Part shown: positions 33,253 to 44,164 of the stretch, one piece after another
Layout: the number at the start of each line of letters is the position of its first letter
How positions within the stretch are numbered: position 1 is the first letter of the stretch
Assembly (NCBI GenBank): GCA_036245525.1
Contig: BTPG01000005.1
Span: 181,956,245-182,020,244 of the forward strand
Length of the DNA stretch: 64,000 bases
Direction of reading: 5' to 3'
Source of the DNA: Semisulcospira habei
Taxonomy: Eukaryota > Mollusca > Gastropoda > Semisulcospiridae
Notes under the pieces: generated by a model
What the model saw: only the letters and a program-made list of their open reading frames with translations
What the model was told of the DNA's origin: nothing
Databases searched by the model: none
Translations under genes and position numbers: made by a program

Positions 33253-33498
33253 ATGCTGAAAACCAGACGAACAACATGCATGTTGTATCCGGACAAAAGT
33301 CTTCAGAATGTTGAAGATGGTCGGCAGACACAATGCACAACATGCATGAAGGGAGTTTACTTTCGATATACTGTCCTCCACAAAAGACCGAGTTCTATGG
33401 GAAAGGCTGTTTTCAAGACCAGAAAAAATAACGTATATGACATTGATAAGATGTACTTCAAAGTTCAAATCCCAAATAATCTCTGTTTCACTTCATAA
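33253..33498 (+). other. Unassigned 81-codon open frame with paired cysteines
   Basis: Reads MLKTRRTTCMLYPDKS, later RQTQCTTCMKGVYF and IDKMYFKVQIPNNLCF. The CTTC motif and an earlier Cys could be the remnant of a Cys-rich transposase tail, but the spacing does not convince me. It stops at 33498 and has no visible partner upstream. Confidence 0.2.
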
Positions 33499-33499
33499 G

Positions 33500-34015
33500 C
33501 AAAGTAAAGCTGCATCAACCGTGCGCGTCTGATTGACTTCTTTCGAAGGCATCTCGCTGACCGCCATTTTGAAAATAGCGACGCGAGTATGCTTACGGCA
33601 TTAAAAATGTTATTAAAAAAAATTATTTTATCCTAAATATGTATGCGTGTTTACTTGCTCGTGATTTTAATTTACTCACTGGAATAAACTTGTAACTTGT
33701 ATGCTTGAAATTTTCAATGTTATGCACAAAAAATGTCTTGCACCTTATCGGGGCCGTGTACGAGGACTGGTTCCCTCACTGCGAACAAATAGCTTTCGAA
33801 AAACACTTTTACAAAAATGTCTCCATCCTAGAGACAAATATTGTTGCTATGCATAAACCATAATTTTATGACATTAGTACTTTCGTTTCGTACCTGCAAA
33901 CCATTGTTACTCTTTTGACGAACTTCTTATCTCTGCAGAAATTGCGTAAGCTGCTAGATTATAAGTAGCGAATTCTTTTCTTGTCTGTATGTTCATTAAA
34001 AAAAAAAAATGGTTA
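33500..34015. other. ~500 bp without recognised features
   Basis: AT-rich sequence ending in a poly-A run at 34000. No family hairpin, tandem repeat or domain is visible. Confidence 0.45.
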
Positions 34016-34020
34016 CACTC

Positions 34021-34416
34021 TTAACCCAAGGTCCCATTTCTCAAATTTTGGTTGGTTGGTTAGTTCGGGTTTAACGTCCACAGCACCGAGGTGATCATGG
34101 ACGGCCCTGACGGGCGGGTTATGGGGGACAGGGAAATCTATTGCCTATGGAGTACGACCTGAACACTAATCAACTCAGGCGCACTCCAACTGTGCCATTT
34201 TAATTTACCAGGACCTTCCAACGGACATGCTATTGAACAAATCCGTCATTTCCCCCTGGATTGCGAATTTTGGAGGTGTTGCCTAACGACTATGTACCAG
34301 TTGTAAGAGATGGATTGATCATGATGATTCAAGGCGCCAAGCTCATCTGGCACTACCCTTGAATTATCGTGATCAATCCATCTTCTGCTGCAGGGTCCCG
34401 GGGCTAAAAGGGTTAA
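34021..34416. mobile_element. Family B TTAA MITE split by an R insertion
   Basis: TTAA at 34021-34024 and 34413-34416. Left TTAACCCAAGGTCCCATTTC, right GGGGCTAAAAGGGTTAA. The hairpin apex is damaged (GATTCAAGGCGCCAAGC). R (34052-34265) interrupts the internal TCTCAAATTTTGGAGGTGTT. Confidence 0.9.
34052..34265 (+). mobile_element. Dispersed repeat R, 214 bp, with 8-bp target duplication
   Basis: AATTTTGG occurs at 34044-34051 and again at 34266-34273. R starts TTGGTTGGTTAGTTCGGG and ends CATTTCCCCCTGGATTGCG. No terminal inverted repeat and no Pol III boxes are seen. The 8-bp duplication fits hAT-type insertion or a retroposon; the class is undecided. Confidence 0.88.
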
Positions 34417-34426
34417 AGAGGACAAT

Positions 34427-34520
34427 TACAACATGACCGATTAAATTTTCAGGTTAAAATGCGAAAATTTAATCAGTGCGTTGTAATTGTCCTTTTAAAG
34501 CGTGTTTCTTTCTTTTTGGG
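34427..34520. repeat. Family N palindrome
   Basis: GGACAATTACAAC and GTTGTAATTGTCC pair, with inner GATTAAATTTTC/GAAAATTTAATC. The extension TTTTAAAGCGTGTTTCTTTC matches the N half copies at 2.0 and 41.7 kb. It starts 10 bp after the B element. Confidence 0.8.
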
Positions 34521-34870
34521 GATTTTCTTTTTTGGATTCTTCTTTGGCATTGCACATGCTTGGCAGTCATCCTGTTCAAAGTTGTCTAGCGGGCGATTTA
34601 GATGTAAGGAAAAAAATCATTTTGACAGAGACAAGAAAATGGCGAATCGCGTGGAATGGCATGCGTGGGTGCGTGCGTTTGTACGTTCGCGTGCTTGTGT
34701 GCGTGCGTGCCTGCGTTCGCGTGTACGCGATGTTTATGCTTTCAGCTGCACCCATATTACTTCAGGCAAGTGTTGATAAAAAAAAATATGAAAGAACTCC
34801 AAAATCGCTCTCAGACCAGGCCGATGTTTTAAGTCCGCATGACTTGTCCAGACGACTCTTGGTAAGCAAA

Positions 34871-34953
34871 GAGTCCTCGATGCCGACGTCTGCCTGATTT
34901 GGCCCGCGCACAATGTGCGCGGGCCAACTCAGGCGGCGAACATAGGCTTGAGA
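34871..34953. repeat. Family E hairpin, diverged outer arms
   Basis: GATGCCGACGTCTGCCTGAT and AACTCAGGCGGCGAACATAG outside a perfect TTGGCCCGCGCACAATGTGC inner stem. Confidence 0.85.
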
Positions 34954-35191
34954 AAGTGTTGCCTATAGGTTCCTCGCCACAATCCCGCCGTCATAATCTT
35001 TACTTAGCACGCACCGACTAATTGTAAGGTGGACCACCCAAGAGAAAGTGTTTGCCATCTGATTACCTCCCTTGTCAGTCGTCACCTGATGAATATTTCA
35101 GCAATATGGCGCTGTCACGTGCTGAATATTTCAGCCAGACAGCGGACCTACCGAACCCTTGAGGCGTCGATTAGATCTAAAATTATTGAGA

Positions 35192-36057
<866 letters not shown>

Positions 36058-36067
36058 TCTCTCTGAG

Positions 36068-36953
36068 GTGTTAAACTTTGGAACTCACTTCCAAATGATT
36101 TAAAATCAATACGTTCCATACAGATGTTCAAGACCCGGTTACACAAACATCTGCAGGACAGTTAGTACACATGACAAGGGTCTGCATAGTGCTATATTAC
36201 TGGCATAGTCTTTTTACACATGTAGCTTCGTCTTTGTTTTATTTGCTTTACAACATTCCACTTAGATTTCATATTGTGAACATATTCCTAGTGTTAATAC
36301 TAACGGTCTTCAAGAATGTTATAACCTAGATCATTTGTGAACACAAGTGCATTCGCGTAAGCGTATACTTATTATGTCACCCTTTGTTTCATTGTATTTC
36401 GATTTTTTTTTTTTGGGTGTGGTTCTTTGTTGTTGTTGTTTTTTTTTTTTTTTTTTTTTTTTTTTGTTTGTTTTTTGTTGCCTGCGCTGCATGTAGTCCT
36501 TGTAGTCCCATGCGTGTTGTTAAATGGAGAGCTGCACTATGTGTTTGTTTCCGTGCAGCGACACTAACACTTTTCCCCGCGCATAGCACTGAGCAGGCCA
36601 GTGTGTGTACTGGTTTGATGTATGCAAACCAAGGGGAATCACAGCGCTGGACAGACAACAGTTAGATCCCCTGCCCCCGCCTATCAGGCACCCAATCGCC
36701 AGCCCACAGAGAAATACGCAGGTATAGAATAAGACGATCATTTCCATCCTCAAAAAGAATGGATCAGGTCTCTTATATAACCCATGTCTTTCTCCGGAAC
36801 TTAGGAAGTAGGCAGGAAAACTTAGGAAGTTCTGGTTTGATGTGTTTATTTGTTAGGAGATTTAGCAAGGACCGACATGTTTGAAAAAAATGACTTTGTA
36901 TCTATATCATTTATCCTTGGAAAATAAAGTGTCGTTATCGTTATCATTATCTC
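36068..36953 (+). mobile_element. Second LINE 3' end with (GTTATC)n tail
   Basis: Inserted directly behind the previous element's (ATTGTC)n tail. The frame VKLWNSLPNDLKSIRSIQMF, KTRLHKHLQDS stops at 36163; 'LWNSLP..FKTRLxxHL' is the standard LINE ORF2 end. The 3'UTR includes a poly-T block (36438-36465) and ends GGAAAATAAAGTGTC(GTTATC)n. A different family from the 35.3-kb element, judged by its 3'UTR. Confidence 0.85.
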
Positions 36954-36959
36954 TCTCCG

Positions 36960-37095
36960 CTCTCCCCCCCCCCCCCCTCTCTCTCTCTCTTTGTCTCCTT
37001 CTCTCTGTGACTTTGTCTGTCTGTCTCTCTCTCTCTCTCTCTTCTCTCTCCCTCTCTCCCTTCTTCCCTCAGTCTCTCTCCCTGTCTCCCACCTA
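36960..37095. repeat. C-run and CT-rich low complexity
   Basis: CTCTCCCCCCCCCCCCCCTC then (CT)n with TGTCTG interruptions. Confidence 0.9.
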
Positions 37096-37190
37096 TTTCC
37101 CTGGTGGCCTCAACAGCCTCTTTACGTATATTTGCTGTAGGCCACTGTGCAACTTTAAGCTGGATGCCTCCTATTAGTCAAAAACTACCT

Positions 37191-37257
37191 GCAGGGGGCG
37201 TAGATCCTCAAGCACCCTTGAACCCTGCGGGCACTCGTGGTGGTTTATGCCTCTTGC
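37191..37257. repeat. Family A hairpin, diverged
   Basis: GCAGGGGGCGTAGATCCTCA and GTGGTTTATGCCTCTTGC; apex CCTTGAACCCTGCGGGC retains only part of the stem. Confidence 0.65.
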
Positions 37258-37422
37258 TAGGTTAATTACCTCTGTGTTTCTTAGCGGAGGAAGTCCTTGA
37301 GTTTTCAGTCTACGAGTTTGCAAGTGCGGACCAGTGAACACAAACTTCAAGCTAACAAGCTCGTTAGAGGGGGATCCACACTGCACAGAAATACGCACCG
37401 CCAACTCGTCAAGTATAGGGGT

Positions 37423-37425
<3 letters not shown>

Positions 37426-37456
<31 letters not shown>

Positions 37457-37471
37457 GGGGGGGGGGGGGGG
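37426..37471. repeat. T-run fused to G-run
   Basis: About 28 T followed by about 16 G, ending ~20 bp before a D hairpin. Confidence 0.95.
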
Positions 37472-37489
37472 CTGAAAGATGGAAACCTT

Positions 37490-37581
37490 TTAACCATTTG
37501 GCTGTCGGAAACGCTTTTTGTCGCCATGATTTCTGAAGGAATCATCACGACAAAAAGCGCTAACGACAGCCAAAGGGTTAG
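37490..37581. mobile_element. Family D TTAA-type hairpin MITE
   Basis: TTAACCATTTGGCTGTCGG to CGACAGCCAAAGGGTTAG. Core CTTTTTGTCGCCATGATTTC/GGAATCATCACGACAAAAAG with a few mismatches. Confidence 0.88.
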
Positions 37582-37877
37582 CGTCTTTCGCCTTCAGGTC
37601 GAAATTCCCATATTTGGGAGTTGACCTTTGAAGACTGCATACCAGATCAGGAGTTGTATTGATGTAGCCCAGACCTATGCGAATGTCAATTCAGGTCCAG
37701 AAATCTAAAGTCAGTCATGTGAAAATTGACCTATGTATGATAACCCGGAAGTCGAAGCGAAGCTTTTTTTTTTTCAAAAATAAAAATGGTTAAGAAGTTA
37801 TTTTAACCTCATCACTGCTAAAGACTAACCGTACGTGACGTCCCCGCAAACAAATGTCGTCATAGAGTCGAGCGTCT

Positions 37878-37940
37878 GCACGAGGCATAATCTTCATAAG
37901 CCCCCGCAACTGCTGGGGCTTATGAGGATCTGTGCCTCTT
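37878..37940. repeat. Family A hairpin with mirrored CATAAG/CTTATG
   Basis: GCACGAGGCATAATCTTCAT and ATGAGGATCTGTGCCTC. The apex-proximal CATAAGCCCC/GGGGCTTATG replaces CATGAG/CTCATG on both sides. Confidence 0.85.
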
Positions 37941-38009
37941 TTTTACGGTAACAAGAAACCATATAATTAGCAAACGTAAATAGCTTGTGATGAGGTACAT
38001 TTGGCTGAC

Positions 38010-38052
38010 AGGAATGGAATTCCCGCCGGCCATCGCAGAGGAGAATTCCATA
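38010..38052. repeat. Small EcoRI-type inverted repeat
   Basis: GGAATGGAATTCCCGCCGG and GAGGAGAATTCCATAC form a short imperfect palindrome. Single copy. A G-rich tract follows at 38160-38210. Confidence 0.4.
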
Positions 38053-38372
38053 CAAACATATACATTCTGCTACGTACTAACATAGCAGGCGGAAATCCTG
38101 ACATTCTGACCAGTCGTTGAGCGGGAGGAATGATGCAAAAAGGTCACGTGAAGTTTCGATTGTGGGTGGGGGTTTGGGGGGGGGGAGGGCGGAGATTGCG
38201 TGGGAGGGGAGGTCTGTGGTGGAAAACAGCACTGATAGTGACAGTTCAAGTGGTGCAAGAATAGGTCAGTGCCGCAGGAGACAACATTACAATTCAGTAG
38301 TCCGTTATGTATAGCGAAAGAGGGATGCCATGAGATTTTGCAGAGGACCTCTGAAGACTATTTAAATATATT

Positions 38373-38472
38373 TGGATCGATCATTGTAGTTTCAAGGCTG
38401 GTGCCAGAATAGCTTGGCGCCTACAGGAGCCAAGCTATTCAGGCACCGCTCTTGAACTAGCATGATCTGTTA
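38373..38472. mobile_element. Family G hairpin core
   Basis: GGTGCCAGAATAGCTTGGCG, apex CCTACAGG, AGCCAAGCTATTCAGGCACC. Flanked by ATCGATCATTGTAGTTTCAA and CTTGAACTAGCATGATC. No TTAA ends. Confidence 0.8.
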
Positions 38473-38809
38473 ATGATGATAGTGACAATTGATGACGTCG
38501 ATGAGACGACGATAATGATGATTACTACGATGGCAATGATTTCTTGATAACTGTCGATGACGTTTCTTTTTAAAATGTTACCGTACCAAATCACTGCCAT
38601 GTAGGCCGAGTGATTTTCAACAAATGATTGCATCACAGCTGCAGGACAACTGCTTCACGCATGCTGAACAGCTGGCTATGTCACCGCAGCAAATTCCCCA
38701 AGGAGACCGAAACACTTTAAAATTTCATTGCATTTTTATCGAGTGTTTCTAGAACTCTCCGCGCGAAATGAAATTCGACCCACGCGCGGTGTAGGCTTTT
38801 GTTAAACGT

Positions 38810-38868
38810 TGCGCTGGTCTGTGATGTGGGAACGTACGACTGAAGACCGTAATGTCCATGATCATGCA
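38810..38868. repeat. Family C hairpin, degraded
   Basis: GCGCTGGTCTGTGATGTGGG, then ACCGTAATGTCCATGATCAT; the right arm is largely lost. Confidence 0.6.
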
Positions 38869-38881
38869 TACCCAATTAGTC

Positions 38882-39070
38882 GTAACCCATTTGAGACGGA
38901 TGGACCGTGATAATTGAAGGGTAGTGCCAGATTATCTTGGCGCCTATGCCAGGCTAACCTGGCACTACCCTTCAATTATCACGGTCCATCCATCTCCTGC
39001 AACTGGTACATAGTTGTCAGGTGACAACTTCAAAAATTGGGAAACGGGGCCTTGGGGTTTAGAGGGTTAA
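38882..39070. mobile_element. Family B TTAA-type MITE merging into a minisatellite
   Basis: Left GTAACCCATTTGAGACGG, right GGGGTTTAGAGGGTTAA (TTAA 39067-39070). The core GTGCCAGATTATCTTGGCGC/GCCAGGCTAACCTGGCAC has a shortened apex. AATTGAAGGG/CCCTTCAATT matches the 12.9-kb copy and is mirrored relative to AATTCAAGGG. Its last bases TAGAGGGTTAA are the start of each 36-bp repeat on its right. Confidence 0.9.
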
Positions 39071-40999
39071 CCTTTGTGGGCGCGGAGTGTGTTTCTAGAG
39101 GGTTAACCGTTGTGGGCGCGGAGTGTGTTTCTAGAGGGTTAACCGTTGTGGGCGTGGAGTGTGTTTCTAGAGGGTTAACCGTTGTGGGCGTGGAGTGTGT
39201 TTCTAGAGGGTTAACCGTTGTGGGCGCGGAGTGTGTTTCTAGAGGGTTAACCGTTGTGGGCGCGGAGTGTGTTTCTAGAGGGTTAACCGTTGTGGGCGTG
39301 GAGTGTGTTTCTAATAATAATAATAATAATGCATAGCATTTATATGGCGCATTTCTCATATTTATAATATAACTCAATGCGCAGAATGTAGCCGCGAACT
39401 GAACCCAACAAGCACGCTCACGTGAATCACACGCATTCACTCACACACTGTACGTAAACACAGAACATTCACGTGGTGCTAAGGGCAAGCTCAAGCGAGC
39501 TACTGACGGTATTTGGAAATCGTTTTGTGTTTGAAATTTTATTAAGTTGGCTGAAACTGATACCAAAGTGGAGGGGGAGGAAGAGCCGGAGTACCCGGAG
39601 AAAGAACCCCCGACGGTCCGCCCGAATTAACGGTGACACTTACTAGAGGAGAAAAATCCGACGCCGGAACCCGGAATCGAACCTCGCACCTTTAGCATTG
39701 GTGGCAGGCGCCTTAACCACTGCGCCACGGACCGCCCCCCTTCTAGAGGGTTAACCGTTGTGGGTGCGGAGTGTGTTTCTAGAGGGTTAACCGTTGTGGG
39801 CGCGGAGTGTGTTTCTAGAGGTTAACCGTTGTGGGCGCGGAGTGTGTTTCTAGAGGGTTAACCGTTGTGGGCGCGGAGTGTGTTTCTAGAGGGTTAACCG
39901 TTGTGGGCGCGGAGTGTGTTTCTAGAGGGTTAACCGTTGTGGGCGTGGAGTGTGTTTCTAGAGGGTTAACCGTTGTGGGCGTGGAGTGTGTTTCTAGAGG
40001 GTTAACCGTTGTGGGCGCGGAGTGTGTTTCTAGAGGTTAACCGTTGTGGGCGTGGAGTGTGTTTCTAGAGGGTTAACCGTTGTGGGCGCGGAGTGTGTTT
40101 CTAGAGAGTTAACCGTTGTGGGCGCGGAGTGTGTTTCTAGAGGGTTAACCGTTGTGGGCGCGGAGTGTGTTTCTAGAGGTTAACCGTTGTGGGCGCGGAG
40201 TGTGTTTCTAGAGGGTTAACCGTTGTGGGCGCGGAGTGTGTTTCTAGAGGTTAACCGTTGTGGGCGTGGAGTGTGTTTCTAGAGGGTTAACCGTTGTGGG
40301 CGCGGAGTGTGTTTCTAGAGGGTTAACCGTTGTGGGCGCGGAGTGTGTTTCTAGAGGGTTAACCGTTGTGGGCGCGGAGTGTGTTTCTAGAGGGTTAACC
40401 GTTGTGGGCGCGGAGTGTGTTTCTAGAGGGTTAACCGTTGTGGGCGCGGAGTGTGTTTCTAGAGGGTTAACCGTTGTGGGCGCGGAGTGTGTTTCTAGAG
40501 GTTAACCGTTGTGGGCGTGGAGTGTGTTTCTAGAGGGTTAACCGTTGTGGGCGCGGAGTGTGTTTCTAGAGGGTTAACCGTTGTGGGCTCGGAGTGTGTT
40601 TCTAGAGGGTTAACCGTTGTGGGCGCGGAGTGTGTTTCTAGAGGGTTAACCGTTGTGGGCGCGGAGTGTGTTTCTAGAGGGTTAACCGTTGTGGGCGCAG
40701 AGTGTGTTTCTAGAGGGTTAACCGTTGTGGGCGCGGAGTGTGTTTCTAGAGGGTTAACCGTTGTGGGCGCGGAGTGTGTTTCTAGAGGGTTAACCGTTGT
40801 GGGCGCGGAGTGTGTTTCTAGAGGGTTAACCGTTGTGGGCGCGGAGTGTGTTTCTAGAGGGTTAACCGTTGTGAGCGCGGATTGTGTTTCTAGAGGGTTA
40901 ACCGTTGTGGGCGCGGAGTGTGTTTCTAGAAGGTTAACCGTTGTGGGCGCGGAGTGTGTTTCTAGAGGGTTAACCGTTGTGGGCGCGGAGTGTGTTTCT
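39062..40999. repeat. 36-bp minisatellite, about 42 units, split by a SINE
   Basis: Unit GAGGGTTAACCGTTGTGGGC plus GCGGAGTGTGTTTCTA. Seven units fill 39062-39313 exactly; about 35 fill 39746-40999. Units are nearly identical, differing mostly by GCGCGG/GCGTGG and a one-G deletion (GAGGTTAACC, 35 bp). Periodic 12-residue frames exist because 36 is a multiple of three, but the 35-bp units break them, so it is not coding. Confidence 0.97.
39314..39740 (-). mobile_element. Full-length tRNA-derived SINE, 427 bp, with target duplication
   Basis: On the minus strand: A box TGGCGCAGTGG and B box GGTTCGATTCC, both exact consensus matches, in a tRNA-like head starting near 39735 (GGTCCGTGGCGCAGTGGTTA). 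The tail is ATGCGCCATATAAATGCTAT with (ATT)n near 39330. TTCTA at 39309-39313 and again at 39741-39745 is the target duplication, verified against uninterrupted array units. A different family from the SINEs at 22.7 and 25.3 kb. Confidence 0.95.
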
Positions 41000-41073
41000 T
41001 AAATTTTTGTTACTTCAGTATCAGAGAGCTCCGGCTGATCACGTTACGTGGATTCCAAGTGGTTGTCAACAAG

Positions 41074-41117
41074 GTGCATAGAGGATCTATGCCTCTTGCA
41101 GTGGAATCGTGTTATTT

Positions 41118-41148
<31 letters not shown>

Positions 41149-41160
41149 TTCATTTATTTT
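41074..41160. repeat. Family A half-arm then (TTTA)n
   Basis: GCATAGAGGATCTATGCCTC then TTGCAG is a collapsed A hairpin without apex (41074-41100). An 11-unit TTTA/TTAT run follows at 41115. Confidence 0.7.
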
Positions 41161-41234
41161 TTATTTTACTGGTTTAAGTAGTTTATTGCTTTGCCTGTGG
41201 GATCGTGTTCACTTTTTTTTCGGCATTGAATGGG

Positions 41235-41340
41235 TTAGCACAGAGACCCTCAGGACACATATCGACCCTGATACTTCAAGTGTGGTGCCAGATTTAGCTT
41301 GACACCACGCTCGAACTATCAAGGTCAATTCATGGCATGT
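41235..41340. mobile_element. Family G element, collapsed
   Basis: GACCCTGATACTTCAAGTGT, GGTGCCAGATTTAGCTTG, then CACGCTCGAACTATCAAGGT. The apex and part of both arms are deleted. A still more degraded relative may lie at 41520-41600 (ACCCTTGACC, AGCTATCACGGTCGATG). Confidence 0.6.
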
Positions 41341-41669
41341 TATAGTGTCATGATTTTTTTGCCTTTTCAATTAATTTTTGCGTTTTGACCTTTACTTCTA
41401 GTGCATTTTAACTTGATGTAATTTGCTAATGGTAACTGGTAGAACAGCATAGCTGTCGTTTCTTCCGCCAGTCAAATGCCACTGCCTTCACTTTTTCACA
41501 CTCGTCCCTAACCGCGCGAGATGGATGGACTATAAGAGGTCATACCCTTGACCTTAGCTCAGGCACGACTCTTTAGCTATCACGGTCGATGTCTCACGTC
41601 TGCGCACTTCTAAAATCTAAATTAAAGAAATGAAAGATAACGACAGAAACATGTTTAGAATTTATTGTG

Positions 41670-41715
41670 TTGTGCTTGTCCTTTTTAAGCACCTTTCTTT
41701 CTTTGTTTTGGACGT
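41670..41715. repeat. Family N half-palindrome
   Basis: TGTGTTGTGCTTGTCC then TTAAGCACCTTTCTTTC. Confidence 0.45.
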
Positions 41716-41974
41716 TCTATGCTTTTTTTAACGCTGTTTTCTTCTTGATGACATATAAACTGTTTGGCTTTGGAAGGAAAATGGACACCGAGTGCAGAGT
41801 TACACCTTCTGCGCACCGTCTCCTCGTAATGCCCTTAAAAAGCTTGGCGGTTTAGATTGATCCTGGTTTTAACAGCATTCCTTATTATTTGCAATGATTT
41901 TTTTAGGGGAGGATGTTTTTAAAATGGTTTGGCTAAAGCCTACGCACTGATAGGCAAAAGCCCACTGGTAATCA

Positions 41975-42810
41975 CTGAGAGCGGTCACACCTCGCGTCCG
42001 GATAACCCCAGTCATTCCCCCTAAGGCAGTCAAATTTTACGCCCTCAAAACCCCACTGTCACACCCTCACAGCTGTTAAACGTCGCGCCTTTAAAACCCA
42101 CTGTCATTCCCTCTAGAGCGGTCATATATTCGCGCCCTGAAAACCCCACTGTCATTCCCTCTTGAGCGGTTACACCTCGCACCCTCAAAACCACACTGTT
42201 ATTCCCTCTACAGCGGTCACACCTCTCTCAAAACCCCACTGACATTCCCTCTAGAGCGGTCACACCTCCCGCACTCAAAACCCCACTGTCATTCCCTCTA
42301 GAGCGGTCACACCTCCCTCAAAACCCCACTGTCATACTCTCTAGAGCGGTCATACCTCCCTCAAAACTCCAATGTCATTCCCTCTAGAGCGGTCACACCT
42401 CCTGCACTCAAACCTCACTGTAATTTCCTCTAGAGCGGTCACGACACTCCCGCACTCACAACCCCATTGTCATTCTTTCTAGAGCGGTCGTACCTACCTC
42501 AAAACCCCACTCTCATTCCCTCTGGAGCGGTCATACCCTCCCGCCCTCAAATCCTCACTGTCATTCTCTCTAGAGCGGTCACCCTTCCCTCAAAACCCCA
42601 CTCTCATTCCCTCTAGAGCGGTCACACCCTCCAGCCCTCAAAACCTCACTGTCATTCCCCCTAAAGCGGTCAAACCTCACGCCCGCAAGCCCACTGCCAT
42701 TCCTTGTAGAGCGGTCACATTCGCGCCCTCAAAACCCCACTGTTATTCTCTTTGAAAGAGAAAGACAGTGGGGTTTTGAGGGCGCGAAGTGTGACCGCTC
42801 TGGGGCTGAT
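41975..42810. repeat. ~43-bp minisatellite, about 18 diverged units, last one inverted
   Basis: Units read approximately CCTCAAAACCCCACTGTCAT, TCCCTCTAGAGCGGTCACA. Some lack the GCGCC or CGCAC segment, giving 33- and 43-bp lengths. At 42760-42805 the unit appears in reverse complement (GACAGTGGGGTTTTGAGGGC, GTGTGACCGCTC), making a ~45-bp terminal hairpin with the last forward unit. Confidence 0.92.
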
Positions 42811-43077
42811 TCACCACTGAAATTCCGTCGTTGAGTTACCGCCGAGATGACCCCTCTTCAGAACCGACGCGCAGGCCTCATACTTTGGACAAGGGCCAAG
42901 CTTTTTGACGTGCATCCACAGGATTTTCTGGACAGAGAATAAATAATGCCGCTAACTGGCCGGGCCACTAGACGTTACCTCGTTCGCCATATTTCACCCA
43001 TGATGGCTGCTATGTATTTTGGCGTCTGAGATTTCTCCTTGCCACCAAGACGGTTTGTGGAGTTAGGGTGCAGGACG

Positions 43078-43170
43078 GTTGGGGGTGGGGGTGGGGGGGG
43101 GGGGGTGGGTGGGTGGGGGGGGGGGGGGGGTGAGGAACGGGGTGGGGTTGGGGGGGGGGCGGAGCTGGAG
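43078..43170 (+). repeat. G-rich tract
   Basis: Long G runs broken by single T or GA. Gly-rich and Pro-rich frames here are artefacts. Confidence 0.9.
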
Positions 43171-43589
43171 GCGGCGAGAGAGGCATCCAAGATGCAACTG
43201 TTAAAAAATGGAAATATAATGTCTGCTGAGGTTTCGCTTTCTGTGCTGTGTCCAGTGTTCAGAGATTATTTGAAATTCGATGAACTGACCTCGTTTTACC
43301 GTTTTGAACTTTGAAATTGAAGCAGGGATGTTTTGCCACCGTAATCATGTTAAATGCCAACGGTTGGCATACATAAGAAATGTGTCTCCACCAAAAACTA
43401 AAAACAACGATTTTTTTGTTAACCGTATCACTGGGAGTTTAACCCCATCCGTCCAAGGAACACGGTTGTAAATAGAGGTTATAAAGGTTTGAACAAAATC
43501 ACACAGACCGCACAATATCGCATGCTGATTTCTGTCTCTTTGATTCTATGGCACACAACCGCACGCACAAGAGATCAGCACACAAATAA

Positions 43590-43682
43590 TCATGATGGTC
43601 TGTAATTTGGGGGGGGGGGGGGGGGGGGGGCTTAAAGATCGTAAGAGCCGTCAGGTCCAAAATCACAGACCGTCACTCACAC
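43590..43682. repeat. Family C hairpin with a G-run expanded in one arm
   Basis: CATGATGGTCTGTAATTT is followed by about 22 G, then GATCGTAAGAGCCGTCAGGT and CCAAAATCACAGACCGTCAC. The run sits where other copies have TGGACC, so it grew from the GG of the arm. Confidence 0.85.
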
Positions 43683-43864
43683 ACGTTTACGAAATCATCT
43701 TTGGAAAAGAAAAAGAAAAAAGAAAATTTGTGTCGGTCGTTTTTGGGCGGAGTGTTTTTGGTCGGTCAGACTAACTACCCGAAAGGATGGGGAAATCACT
43801 CACTGATTGATCTGTAGATTATCGCGTAGCGCAAAAGGTCCCTGGGACGACGTCAATTGCAAGT

Positions 43865-44164
43865 TTAACCCATTTAACCCTACGGGCGGAGTACCCACAA
43901 TTTTGGAGATGCCACCTACAAAGCTGCGTACAAGATGCAGGGGATGGCTCGACCATGATAATTCAAGGGTAGTGCCAGATTAGCTTGGCGCCTGACGGCG
44001 CCAAGCTAATCTGGCACTACCCTTGAATTATCATGGTCAATTCGTCTCCTGTTGTGTTGCGTCGGGGCTAAATGGGTTAAGGTATTTATTACAGAACACT
44101 ACCCTTGAATTGTCATGGTCGAGCCATCTACTGCTGTAGTGGGTGCGGGGTTAGATGTGTTAAC
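43865..44164. mobile_element. Family B TTAA MITE plus right-half duplicate
   Basis: TTAA at 43865-43868 and 44077-44080. Ends TTAACCCATTTAACCC and GGGGCTAAATGGGTTAA. Core GTGCCAGATTAGCTTGGCGC with a perfect complement. A second right half (CACTACCCTTGAATTGTCAT, CATCTACTGCTGTAGTG, GTTAGATGTGTTAA) follows at 44098-44163. Confidence 0.92.

Noticed and set aside
39037..41002. Long frames with a 12-residue periodic peptide (VSRGLTVVGAEC)
   Set aside because: They are the 36-bp minisatellite read in frame. Scattered 35-bp units shift the frame, stops interrupt, and no start or flanking domain is present.
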